Assembly: GCA_038316335.1 (NCBI GenBank)
Contig: JBBQAM010000015.1
Location: 11,174-75,173, forward strand
DNA length: 64,000 nucleotides
Origin: JALHST01 sp038316335
Lineage (GTDB): Bacteria; Bacteroidota; Bacteroidia; Flavobacteriales; Flavobacteriaceae
Reading direction: 5' to 3'
Part shown: in pieces, positions 1 through 7,725 of the stretch
Numbering within the stretch: position 1 is the stretch's first letter
Layout of the letters: the number at the start of each line of letters is the position of its first letter
Program-made: the position numbers and the translations under genes
Notes under the pieces: generated by a model
The model's input: only the letters and a program-made list of their open reading frames with translations
Told to the model about the DNA's origin: nothing
Databases searched by the model: none

Positions 1-223
1 TTTTGCTAGCTTTCAATTTTGGATAGTCCTTCGTGGCCTCAAAGACCATTTGATAGCGGTGATGGTCTTCCAACATTGAATTCTTGATTTTAAACGGGCT
101 CTGGGGGGTGATTATAAACCAGACTTCATCGAGGTCTGAAAATTCGACCATAAAGTTAGCGATGACCATGTGGCCAATGTGAATGGGATTAAACGTGCCG
201 AAGTATAGCCCAATCTTTTTCAC
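1..223 (-). CDS. nadD: Nicotinate-nucleotide adenylyltransferase NadD, N-terminal part (cut by window edge)
   Basis: Only about the first 74 residues are present; the gene runs off the left edge. The translation starts KKIGLYFGTFNPIHIGHM, which holds the nucleotidyltransferase GTFNPIHxGH signature, and continues into EVWFIITPQSPFK, as expected for NadD, the enzyme that adenylates nicotinate mononucleotide in NAD synthesis. I read the start as GTG at 223, because this is the only start that gives the family N-terminus, and its GTGA overlaps the TGA stop of gmk by 3 bases. The overlap implies translational coupling with gmk. A nearby ATG at 231 is in another frame. Function is secure from the motif; the C-terminal half cannot be judged. 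Confidence 0.9.
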   Translation of the reverse strand, partial: MKKIGLYFGTFNPIHIGHMVIANFMVEFSDLDEVWFIITPQSPFKIKNSMLEDHHRYQMVFEATKDYPKLKASK

Positions 224-834
224 GAATCGTCATTTTGCTTGGTATTTTCAGGCTTTGCACGTTGTGGGTCGACAAATTCCCTAACCAATTGATATGCCTC
301 CTCTAAGGCCGTATCCAAATCATAGTTCTTGATGATCTTATCGAATTGCGGTGCGGTTGCGAGTTCGACCGAAGCTTTGGCAATACGCATATTTATTTTA
401 TCGTCGCTTTCGGTACTGCGTTTCTTAAGTCGTATTTTTAATTCGTCAACACTTGGAGGCTTCACAAAAACAGCCAATGTATCATTTGGAAACTTCTTTT
501 TAATTCGGAGTCCGCCTACGACGTCTATATCGAAAATCACATTTTTACCCTGGGCCCTTAATCGTTCAACTTCACTTTTGAGGGTTCCATAGAAGTTATC
601 GCGGTATACTTCTTCCCATTCTAAAAAATCTTCATTCTTGATATGTTTCTTGAATTCAGAAACGGTCATGAAGTAATAGTTTTCCCCATTCGTTTCCTTT
701 CCACGTCGTGCCCTCGAAGTAGCGGAAACCGAAAACTCCAAATTTAATTCAGGCTTGTCCAAAAGGTGGTGTACTATGGTTGTTTTACCACTACCGGAAG
801 GAGCCGCGAAGATGATTAGTTTGCCACCTTTCAT
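220..834 (-). CDS. gmk: Guanylate kinase
   Basis: 204 residues, the usual length of bacterial guanylate kinase, which phosphorylates GMP to GDP with ATP in the cytoplasm. The P-loop is APSGSGKTT near residues 11-19. The GMP-binding core follows with SATSRARRGKETNGENYYF, and DIDVVGGLRIKK matches the family's DVxGxxxxK stretch. It lies 113 bases downstream of yicC on the same strand and its stop overlaps the start of nadD. This yicC-gmk-nadD order is common in Bacteroidota, so the three are probably one transcript. Nothing unusual is seen. Confidence 0.96.
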   Translation of the reverse strand: MKGGKLIIFAAPSGSGKTTIVHHLLDKPELNLEFSVSATSRARRGKETNGENYYFMTVSEFKKHIKNEDFLEWEEVYRDNFYGTLKSEVERLRAQGKNVIFDIDVVGGLRIKKKFPNDTLAVFVKPPSVDELKIRLKKRSTESDDKINMRIAKASVELATAPQFDKIIKNYDLDTALEEAYQLVREFVDPQRAKPENTKQNDDS

Positions 835-947
835 TCGTTTCTTTACTGGTTTATTGGTTATTAGGAATTTTGCTTGAATTCTAAACTATCTGATTCGTAC
901 TTCAATTTTATATTTTTTGCCATCGTTCAAAGCCTGCCGCCTGCCTT

Positions 948-1805
948 CTAAAGCACATTCAACATTTGCTCCTTGATTTTTTCAAGCTCATCCTTCATCT
1001 GCACCACGAGTTGCTGCATTGGCGCATAGTTGGCTTTTGATCCGATGGTATTTATCTCGCGTCCGATTTCCTGCGTAATGAACCCTAGCTTTTTTCCATT
1101 GGAGTCTTCCGATTTTAAAGTCTTGGCAAAGTAGTCGAGATGATTGGCCAAGCGAACCTTTTCCTCTGTTATATCATATTTTTCAAGATAGTAGATGAGC
1201 TCTTGTTCAAACCGATTGGTGTCGACGTCGATCTTGAGGTCGTTTACGGCTTTTTCAAGTCGCTCCCGAATGGTTGCCGTGCGATCGGGATCCATTTTTA
1301 AGACCATTGCCAACAGATCTTGTAAGATTGCTATGCGTTCTATGAAATCATTTTCAAGTACACTCCCCTCTTCGGAGCGAAATTTGTTTATTTCTATTAA
1401 AGCCTCCTGCAACGCCAACTGGATCACCTTATATTCTTCCTCATCCAAATCTTCCCGCGCAGTTATAAGGGCATCGGGTAATCGCAAGGCCATTTCGAGC
1501 AGACGAACATCATCCCCATCGGCGATGGCCCTAAGGCGTTCCATATAGTGTCGTACGGCAGCTTCATTAATCTCAGCAGAAGTTTCTCCTCCGGTAAACT
1601 CCACATAAAGCCCAAAGTCAATTTTGCCACGTTCCAAGGAACTAGCGATTACCTTTCGCAGTTCCAATTCCTTTTCCCGATAGGAAGAGGGCATACGGGC
1701 ATTTAAATCCAAACTTTTGCTATTGAGCGATTTAAGCTCTATCGTAATTTTTTTAGCAGGAAGTTGTATTACGTGTTTCCCGAATCCGGTCATGGATTGA
1801 ATCAT
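948..1805 (-). CDS. yicC: YicC family endoribonuclease-like protein
   Basis: 285 residues from ATG 1805. I prefer this start over a TTG at 1814 because the family begins MIQSMTGFGK, exactly as here, and because a -7 box sits about 20 bases upstream. The N-terminal YicC domain and a C-terminal DUF1732-type end (KLGFITQEIGREINTIGSKA) are both present. YicC proteins are reported as endoribonucleases acting in RNA turnover; that role is family knowledge and not something the sequence shows. It heads the yicC-gmk-nadD transcript. Confidence 0.92.
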   Translation of the reverse strand: MIQSMTGFGKHVIQLPAKKITIELKSLNSKSLDLNARMPSSYREKELELRKVIASSLERGKIDFGLYVEFTGGETSAEINEAAVRHYMERLRAIADGDDVRLLEMALRLPDALITAREDLDEEEYKVIQLALQEALIEINKFRSEEGSVLENDFIERIAILQDLLAMVLKMDPDRTATIRERLEKAVNDLKIDVDTNRFEQELIYYLEKYDITEEKVRLANHLDYFAKTLKSEDSNGKKLGFITQEIGREINTIGSKANYAPMQQLVVQMKDELEKIKEQMLNVL

Positions 1806-1825
1806 AGTAGGCAATTAAATTGGTG

Positions 1826-1833
1826 CAAAGGTA
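1826..1833 (-). promoter_or_regulatory. -7 element in front of yicC
   Basis: The minus strand reads TACCTTTG, a perfect match to the Bacteroidota -7 consensus TAnnTTTG, about 20 bases before the yicC ATG. No convincing -33 TTG is seen at 17-23 bases spacing; that area overlaps the stop codon of the gene upstream. It supports a separate promoter for yicC-gmk-nadD. Confidence 0.6.
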
Positions 1834-1834
1834 A

Positions 1835-2194
1835 TTAAAATCTACTGCTATTTTTTGGATTCCCATTTTTATCAAATCGCTTGTTAAGCTGGGTTTCGCA
1901 CCAGTATATTCCAATACCGACGCCTATTAACATAGAGAACAGGGCAATAATGGCCGAGGTTTTTGGAAATAAAAAATAGGCTCCTAGACTAATCACCAAA
2001 AGTACCCATCCCAAGTAGATCAGCATTTTTGCCCCAAGGTTATTGGCATAGTCCCAGATTTCCTGGCTGGCCATGCTCCTACGCGTGCGATACCCATAGA
2101 TGTGATTGATCTTCTTAGGAGGAAAACATCGCAAAAGTAATCCACAGAACAAAAACACCAAGCTTGTCAGGATGGTCCCAAAAAAAAGCTCCAA
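1835..2194 (-). CDS. SdpI-family small membrane protein
   Basis: 119 residues with three hydrophobic segments, roughly residues 4-23, 55-73 and 79-98. The middle part, INHIYGYRTRRSMASQEIWDYAN, is the signature of the SdpI/YhfL C-terminal domain, known in Bacillus from the immunity protein for the SdpC toxin. Here no toxin gene is nearby, so immunity is not implied; stand-alone SdpI proteins are common in Bacteroidota and mostly uncharacterised. It starts 10 bases after the stop of the DUF1080 gene, so it is probably the last gene of that operon. Confidence 0.75.
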   Translation of the reverse strand: MELFFGTILTSLVFLFCGLLLRCFPPKKINHIYGYRTRRSMASQEIWDYANNLGAKMLIYLGWVLLVISLGAYFLFPKTSAIIALFSMLIGVGIGIYWCETQLNKRFDKNGNPKNSSRF

Positions 2195-2204
2195 ATCAAC
2201 AGAA

Positions 2205-3023
2205 TTACAATTCCCTTACCCAAATATTGCGGTAGCTTACACGACTATTGTCCCCATGGTCTTGCAACAATAAAGGGCCTTTCCCGTGAGGTGGGTTCTT
2301 TGGCCATCCTATATAAGGGGTCGTTCCTTTGATTTCGACATGGTCTTGGATCAGCACCCCATTCTGAATGACAGTGATGGTGCCCGATTTAATCTTGCCG
2401 CCTTCCGCATTAAACTCAGGGGAATGATAAATAATATCATAGGTATTCCAATCGCCCGTTGGTACCGAGGCCATCGCCAAGGGTACATGTTGTTTATAGA
2501 TAGACCCCACTTGACCATTGACATACGTAGGATTGTCGTTTTGGTCCAAAACCTGTACTTCGTAGATACCGTTTAAGAAGATACCGCTATTACCGCGGTG
2601 TTGTCCCTCACCATTGATCTCCTTTGGGGACTGCCACTCGATATGTAGTTGAATATCCCCAAAATTCTGCTTGGTCTGGATGTCCCCGGTCTTGTCGTTA
2701 ACGGTCATACTTTTATCCTTGTTCACATGCCATTTCGCTGCAGTGCTATCCTTTGACGTTATCCAACCATCAAGATTGCTCCCGTCAAAAAGCACGATGG
2801 CATCGCTTGGCGGTGCCCCATTGGCCCCTGGTTTTACTACCGGTACTTTTGGCTCATAAAATTCAGTAGCCTCTGGTTCCGTTGGTTCCTCACCCGTATA
2901 TTCCTCATAAACGATTACCTCGTCTTTAATGGGTTTAGGTGCTTCCATCGTGTCGGTTTTTGGTTTTTCCTGGCATGCGAAAATAAATAGGGCCATTGCA
3001 GGTAAAAGATACTGTTTTTTCAT
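2205..3023 (-). CDS. DUF1080 (3-keto-disaccharide hydrolase family) lipoprotein with acidic linker
   Basis: 272 residues. The start MKKQYLLPAMALFIFAC gives a lipobox with Cys17, so export and lipid anchoring are likely. A Glu/Pro-rich linker (about residues 18-68) precedes the DUF1080 beta-sandwich, which begins at AIVLFDGSNLDGW and ends at GPLLLQDHGDNSRVSYRNIWVREL. Pfam names this fold 3-keto-disaccharide hydrolase; members cleave glycosides already oxidised at C3. The long linker could hold the domain off the membrane. It is the third gene of a minus-strand run beginning with a TIM-barrel protein. The second DUF1080 protein next door is a diverged paralogue. Substrate unknown. Confidence 0.85.
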   Translation of the reverse strand: MKKQYLLPAMALFIFACQEKPKTDTMEAPKPIKDEVIVYEEYTGEEPTEPEATEFYEPKVPVVKPGANGAPPSDAIVLFDGSNLDGWITSKDSTAAKWHVNKDKSMTVNDKTGDIQTKQNFGDIQLHIEWQSPKEINGEGQHRGNSGIFLNGIYEVQVLDQNDNPTYVNGQVGSIYKQHVPLAMASVPTGDWNTYDIIYHSPEFNAEGGKIKSGTITVIQNGVLIQDHVEIKGTTPYIGWPKNPPHGKGPLLLQDHGDNSRVSYRNIWVREL

Positions 3024-3076
3024 TTTTGTGACTGTTGTTTAGGTATGTGTATAAATGTTGGTTTTTTTAAGGGCAT

Positions 3077-3835
3077 TTATAATTCCTTGATTTTTATGTC
3101 CTTGAACGAAACCATATTTCCATGGTCCTGTAGTCCGATTTTCCCGGTCGTATATTTTGCAAAATCTTCCCAACCAGCGAATTTCGATTTGGCGACCATG
3201 TCACCCCATTCCGGATTATTCACGGGAAAATCTACAATCTCCACGCCATTTAAGACCACACTACCTTTGTTGGTCTTATGGTTGATCTTCAAAATCATGG
3301 TATTCCATTCCCCTACCGGATTTGTTACATCTTTTGAAGGGGGCACCATATCATATAGGGATCCTGCCTGATGTGTGGTCCCAGCCTTTGCATCAGGATG
3401 CTTTTCATTGTCTAATACTTGAATTTCCGGTCCTGTCTGATAAGCTTCAGAAAGGGTTGGGATTTCTTTCACTCCCCAAAAAACGCCACTGTTGCCCGCT
3501 TCGGATATCTTCCAATCTAACGAAAGTTCAAAATCGGTATACTCCTTGTCAGACACCAAATTATAGGCCTCCCCTTCTTTGCGATCCTTTGGTGGGTACA
3601 AAACCATTGCCCCATCCTCGATTTTCCATACATCAGGTACATCCCCCCCATTGTAAAGGTGCCATCCATCAAAGTTGCTGCCATCAAACAACACCGTCCA
3701 GTCCCCACTATCGGTTATAGTATCGGGTGATTCGGCAACACTCATATCAGTATCGGCTTCATTTGGTTTTTCGGTCTTGTTTTTGCATCCAAAAACAATA
3801 AGCGCCATAACGGCAAAAAGTGCTAAATTTTTCAT
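3077..3835 (-). CDS. DUF1080 (3-keto-disaccharide hydrolase family) lipoprotein
   Basis: 252 residues. The N-terminus MKNLALFAVMALIVFGC gives a lipobox with Cys17. The DUF1080 domain fills most of the rest: WTVLFDGSNFDGWH at about residue 47, SGVFWGVKE and GPEIQVLDNEKH in the middle, and IGLQDHGNMVSFKDIKIKEL at the end. No long linker, unlike its neighbour. The family hydrolyses or eliminates across the glycosidic bond of 3-keto-glycosides. It begins 10 bases after the stop of the TIM-barrel gene, which suggests joint expression and a shared pathway. Whether the two DUF1080 proteins differ in anomer or linkage specificity cannot be told from sequence. Confidence 0.86.
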   Translation of the reverse strand: MKNLALFAVMALIVFGCKNKTEKPNEADTDMSVAESPDTITDSGDWTVLFDGSNFDGWHLYNGGDVPDVWKIEDGAMVLYPPKDRKEGEAYNLVSDKEYTDFELSLDWKISEAGNSGVFWGVKEIPTLSEAYQTGPEIQVLDNEKHPDAKAGTTHQAGSLYDMVPPSKDVTNPVGEWNTMILKINHKTNKGSVVLNGVEIVDFPVNNPEWGDMVAKSKFAGWEDFAKYTTGKIGLQDHGNMVSFKDIKIKEL

Positions 3836-3845
3836 TTGTTTAATT

Positions 3846-4898
3846 TTATATTCCTAATATTTTCTTTAATACGGTCTTATCGATTTCGGCACCTGCAAAA
3901 TCATCAAACGTCTTTTCGGTCGCCTCTATGATATGGTCATTAATAAAAATGGCCCCTTCCCGCGCACCTTGTTCAGGGCTTTTTATACAACATTCCCATT
4001 CCATAACGGCCCATACATCACAACCATATTGCGTCAACTTTGAAAAAATGGTCTTAAAATCGATCTGCCCATCCCCAAGGGAACGGTATCGACCTGCCCG
4101 ATTGCCCCAATCATTGTACCCCCCGAAAGCTCCTTTTTTTCCCGTTGGGTTGAATTCAGAATCCTTTACATGGAATGATTTAATAAATTCGTGATAAAAA
4201 TCGATGTATTCGATGTAATCGAGCTGTTGCAATACAAAGTGGCTAGGGTCATACAAAATATTAACCCGCTTATGATTGCCAGTAGCTTCTAAAAAGCGTT
4301 CGAAGGTATCCCCATCATGCAGGTCCTCGCCGGGATGTATTTCATAGCAAACGTCTACGCCTTCTTTGTCAAAATGATCCAATATTGGTAACCAGCGCTT
4401 GGCCAGTTCGGCAAAACCCATCTCTACTAATCCTGCAGGCCGTTGTGGCCATGGGTGCATCGTATGCCAGAGCAAAGACCCGGAAAAAGTGGCATGAGAC
4501 TTGATTCCCAAACGACGACTTGCGGTAGCCGCCTTCTTAACCACATCGACCGCCCAGGCAGTTCGGGCCTTGGGATTGTTCTTGACACTATCTGGTGCAA
4601 AATTATCGAACATTAAATCATAAGCCGGGTGCACCGCGACCAACTGACCTTGCAAATGTGTTGAAAGTTCGGTGATTTCCAGGCCATACGAATTGATCTT
4701 TCCCTTTAATTCATCACAATAGGTTTGACTATCCGCGGCCTTGTCCAAATCGATCAAAAAGCCTTCCCAAGTGGGTATTTGAATTCCTTTGTACCCTAGG
4801 TCCGATGCCCATTTGCACATCCCGTCCAGGGTATTGAAAGGTGCCTTACTATCTACAAACTGCGCTAAGAATACTGCTGGTCCCTTGATTGTCCTCAT
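3846..4898 (-). CDS. Sugar phosphate isomerase/epimerase-like TIM-barrel protein, cytoplasmic
   Basis: 350 residues of the xylose isomerase-like TIM-barrel (AP_endonuc_2) family. There is no signal peptide (MRTIKGPAVFLAQFVDSKAPF), so it should act in the cytoplasm. Likely metal ligands include the Glu of CYEIHPGED, the Asp/His of LYDPSHFV, the His of SFHVKDSEF and the Glu of VMEWECC. Relatives sit beside Gfo/Idh/MocA and DUF1080 genes and act as isomerases, epimerases or hydratases on keto sugars. It is the first gene of a minus-strand operon with two DUF1080 lipoproteins and is divergent from a GMC dehydrogenase gene. The exact reaction is inferred from context only. Confidence 0.82.
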   Translation of the reverse strand: MRTIKGPAVFLAQFVDSKAPFNTLDGMCKWASDLGYKGIQIPTWEGFLIDLDKAADSQTYCDELKGKINSYGLEITELSTHLQGQLVAVHPAYDLMFDNFAPDSVKNNPKARTAWAVDVVKKAATASRRLGIKSHATFSGSLLWHTMHPWPQRPAGLVEMGFAELAKRWLPILDHFDKEGVDVCYEIHPGEDLHDGDTFERFLEATGNHKRVNILYDPSHFVLQQLDYIEYIDFYHEFIKSFHVKDSEFNPTGKKGAFGGYNDWGNRAGRYRSLGDGQIDFKTIFSKLTQYGCDVWAVMEWECCIKSPEQGAREGAIFINDHIIEATEKTFDDFAGAEIDKTVLKKILGI

Positions 4899-5051
4899 AT
4901 TGAAAATTTACTGTATTTAATTGAAAAAAGTCTTGAGTTCGTTTTGATAATTAAATCCTATATTTAGAAAATAGAAGTCGACTTCGACATTTCTATCATT
5001 GAAAGGTACTAAATATAGGAAAAGGATCAGAATTAAAACAGAAAATATAGT
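4899..5051. promoter_or_regulatory. Divergent promoter region with 12-bp palindrome
   Basis: This 153-base AT-rich gap separates the divergent TIM-barrel and GMC dehydrogenase genes and must hold both promoters. It contains a perfect palindrome, GAAGTCGACTTC at 4974-4985, a plausible operator. TATATTTA at 4959-4966 matches TAnnTTTG at all but the last base, on the plus strand. No ideal -33 element was found. Confidence 0.45.
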
Positions 5052-6755
5052 ATGAATCAAACTGAACAATTTGACGCAATAGTGGTAGGAACCGGTATTA
5101 GCGGAGGCTGGGCAGCAAAAGAACTATGTGAAAACGGATTGAAGACCCTCGTATTGGAGCGGGGTCGAATGGTTCGGCATATCGAGGATTACCCCACCAT
5201 GAACAAAGACCCATGGGATCTGAGTAATGGTGGTCAATTATCGCGTGAAGAAAAAGAAAAATATCATATTCAACGCAAACTAAATTGGGCCCCCGATGAA
5301 GGGAACAAGCATTTTTTCGTAAATGACCTTGAACATCCTTATGTGCAGACGAAACGTTTTGATTGGATTAGAGGGTATCAAGTAGGTGGTAGGTCGTTGA
5401 CTTGGGGACGCCAAAGTTATCGGTGGAGCGATCTTGATTTCGAAGCCAATAAAAAAGAAGGGGTTAGCATTGATTGGCCGGTTCGCTATAAAGATATTGC
5501 CCCTTGGTATGATAAAGTGGAACTTTATATTGGTGTGAGCGGTCAAAATTTGGGACTGAAGCACTTGCCCGATGGCAAATTTCAACCTCCCATGAAATTA
5601 AATTGTGTGGAAGCGGAATTTCAAAGTGCTATCGGAGAAAAATTCGATGACGGCCGTTTGATCACCATAGGACGCACGGCACACATTACCGATCCGAACG
5701 CAGATTTCGAAGGCCGCGGAGCATGCCAAAATAGGGACCGATGTTGGCGTGGCTGCCCTTTTGGCGGCTACTTTAGCAGCAACTCTTCTACCCTTCCCGC
5801 GGCCGAACGTACTGGAAATATGACGTTGCGGCCCAATTCGATCGTGTACGAGGTAATCTATGATGACGCCACGCAAAAAGCGACCGGCGTGCGCATCATC
5901 GATGCGGTAACCCATGAAAAACTCGAATTCAAGGCCAAGGTAATTTTTCTATGTGCGTCTTCCATGGCTTCGGTGGGTATCTTATTGCAGTCAAAAAGCG
6001 TTCGTTTTCCGAATGGCCTCGGTAACGATTCGGATGCCTTGGGAAGAGGTATCATGGACCACCATTATAAATTGGGTGCTACCGCCAAGGTCGATGGCCA
6101 TTTAGACAAATACTATAAGGGGCGTAGGGCGAATGGTTTCTATATTCCACGTTTTGTCAACCTTGATGAAAAGACAAAACGAACCGATTATATCCGGGGT
6201 TTTGGATTTCAGGGAACTGCCAGCCGCGGCGATTGGTCTGAATCGATATCAGAAATGGCCTATGGCAAAGACCTTAAGGAGCGCCTACTTAAACCGGGGG
6301 AATGGCAGATAGGGGCCACTGGTTTTGGTGAATTCCTACCCTATGATGATAACCGCGTTACATTGAGCCAGACAGAAAAAGACCAATGGGGGCTACCCCA
6401 GCTTGACTTTGATGTAGAATTCAAGGAAAACGAATATACTATGCGGGAGGATATTAAAAAAGAAATCGTGGCTATGTTCAAGGCGGCAGGCTTTAAGGAT
6501 GTGAAGGCATATGATGAAAAAACCGGTCCTGGACTGGGCATACACGAAATGGGCGGCGCGCGTATGGGCCATAGTCCTAAAACCTCTATATTGAATAAAA
6601 ATAATCAAGTACATACGGTGCCCAACGTATACGTAACCGATGGTGCCTTTATGACCTCTTCGAATTGTGTAAATCCCTCTTTGACTTATATGGCATTTAC
6701 GGCCAGGGCCGCCAATCATGCAGCCCAACAAATAAAGACCGGGAAGTTTTCATAA
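5052..6755 (+). CDS. GMC-family FAD dehydrogenase (glucose/glucoside dehydrogenase alpha-subunit type)
   Basis: 567 residues. The FAD Rossmann motif GTGISGGWAAKEL lies at residues 13-25 and the GMC C-terminal part contains LGIHEMGGARMG and NCVNPSLTYMAF, which carry the usual His and Asn active-site positions. Cys225, Cys231 and Cys235 form CX5CX3C, the spacing of the 3Fe-4S ligands in FAD-glucose dehydrogenase alpha subunits, so electrons probably leave through a cluster and not to O2. No signal peptide of its own; such subunits travel with a Tat-exported small subunit. None is adjacent here, but one follows the paralogue at 15040. Likely role: oxidation of sugars or glycosides at C3. Substrate inferred. 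Confidence 0.85.
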   Translation: MNQTEQFDAIVVGTGISGGWAAKELCENGLKTLVLERGRMVRHIEDYPTMNKDPWDLSNGGQLSREEKEKYHIQRKLNWAPDEGNKHFFVNDLEHPYVQTKRFDWIRGYQVGGRSLTWGRQSYRWSDLDFEANKKEGVSIDWPVRYKDIAPWYDKVELYIGVSGQNLGLKHLPDGKFQPPMKLNCVEAEFQSAIGEKFDDGRLITIGRTAHITDPNADFEGRGACQNRDRCWRGCPFGGYFSSNSSTLPAAERTGNMTLRPNSIVYEVIYDDATQKATGVRIIDAVTHEKLEFKAKVIFLCASSMASVGILLQSKSVRFPNGLGNDSDALGRGIMDHHYKLGATAKVDGHLDKYYKGRRANGFYIPRFVNLDEKTKRTDYIRGFGFQGTASRGDWSESISEMAYGKDLKERLLKPGEWQIGATGFGEFLPYDDNRVTLSQTEKDQWGLPQLDFDVEFKENEYTMREDIKKEIVAMFKAAGFKDVKAYDEKTGPGLGIHEMGGARMGHSPKTSILNKNNQVHTVPNVYVTDGAFMTSSNCVNPSLTYMAFTARAANHAAQQIKTGKFS

Positions 6756-6819
6756 TGCCTTGACAATAGAAATAATTAAGGGATTCGATCGTTACTTTAA
6801 AATATTAGACCAATTAACC

Positions 6820-7278
6820 ATGGACAATGCTTCTGCCAGAAACATGTGGGGAGATTTTTTGGATGCACATCTTGAATACGCCTTTGTTGAGGCTCCCAGA
6901 ACCATCTATTTTTACGATACTGAAGAAACTGCCAATCAAGGTGTAAATTTGGTGCTAAAAGGTATCAAAAAAGCCATTTCACACTCCTTGTTGGGTTTAC
7001 AATATCGAAAGGAACGCCTGCCCAAGATCGGCGATTTTATGGTGATTACAAATTGGGAAGGAAAGGCACAATGTATCGTAAAGACCACCAAAGTAACCCT
7101 GAAACCCTTTTTTAGTATTGACGAGGAGTATGCGAAAACCGAAGGCGAAGGTAATAGGTCGTTGGCTTCTTGGAAGCAGCGGCAATGGGAATATTATACC
7201 CGTGAATTGGAGCCGTTTGGCCGATTGCCCCGCGAAAGTATGATCATCGTCTGTCAGGAGTTTGAGAAAGTTTTTTGA
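6820..7278 (+). CDS. ASCH domain protein
   Basis: 152 residues from ATG 6820. The frame is open to a TTG at 6760, but relatives start near MxNASARxMWGDFL, so I use the ATG. The ASCH domain (PUA-like fold, proposed RNA binding) covers most of the protein, with GLQYRKERLPKIGDFMVITN and AQCIVKTTKV in the core and ESMIIVCQEFEKVF at the end. It follows the GMC gene by 64 bases on the same strand, but there is no evident functional link. Exact role unknown. Confidence 0.82.
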   Translation: MDNASARNMWGDFLDAHLEYAFVEAPRTIYFYDTEETANQGVNLVLKGIKKAISHSLLGLQYRKERLPKIGDFMVITNWEGKAQCIVKTTKVTLKPFFSIDEEYAKTEGEGNRSLASWKQRQWEYYTRELEPFGRLPRESMIIVCQEFEKVF

Positions 7279-7725
7279 ACATTTGATATTAGAATGCATT
7301 TTTAAAACGTGGCTGTTTTATAATTGTAAGTTAGGGCAACCCTATTGGTCATGAAACTTCCATTCGGGATGCTGCTTTGGAGCCCCACCCATTATTATCG
7401 GGACAAAAATGAAATCAAGGTTTTCTATGGCATTCCGGACAGCAAAATAATAACGCCATTCGATTAAGTAGCTGTCCCGAGTTCTAAAACGAAAATTTCA
7501 GTGCGTTCGGCCTTCGTTTTTTAAGGGAAGCATCCCAAAACTGCTTTTTTGAGACGGAACTCAATTTTGCCACAACCGATGTGATTACTGATTTCAACCG
7601 AATTTTTATTAAATCTTAAAGCATAAAATAGGTTGAATGTCCTGAATGGCATCTTGGATGCGAAAAGTTGATTATCTTGGAGCACGCTCAAAACATCGGC
7701 AATCCTAATATTGACTATAAACACT
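7279..7725. other. Intergenic stretch with no supported gene; two weak hairpins
   Basis: I see no convincing gene. A 38-codon reading frame at 7351 on plus and a 74-codon frame on minus (7521-7745) look like chance. Two inverted repeats, AAAACGAA...TTCGTTTT (about 7485-7522) and AAGCA...TGCTT followed by T residues (about 7528-7549), could be terminators. The promoter of the GH2 gene should lie here, but no good -7 box was found. Confidence 0.4.

Noticed and set aside
948..1814. TTG 1814 as the start of yicC
   Set aside because: The ATG at 1805 gives the family N-terminus MIQSMTGFGK.
1835..2194. SdpI protein as part of a toxin-immunity system
   Set aside because: No SdpC- or SdpAB-like gene nearby; the gene is at the end of a sugar operon.
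7351..7467. 38-codon frame after the ASCH gene
   Set aside because: No family pattern, no promoter, and the surrounding frames are full of stops; likely chance.
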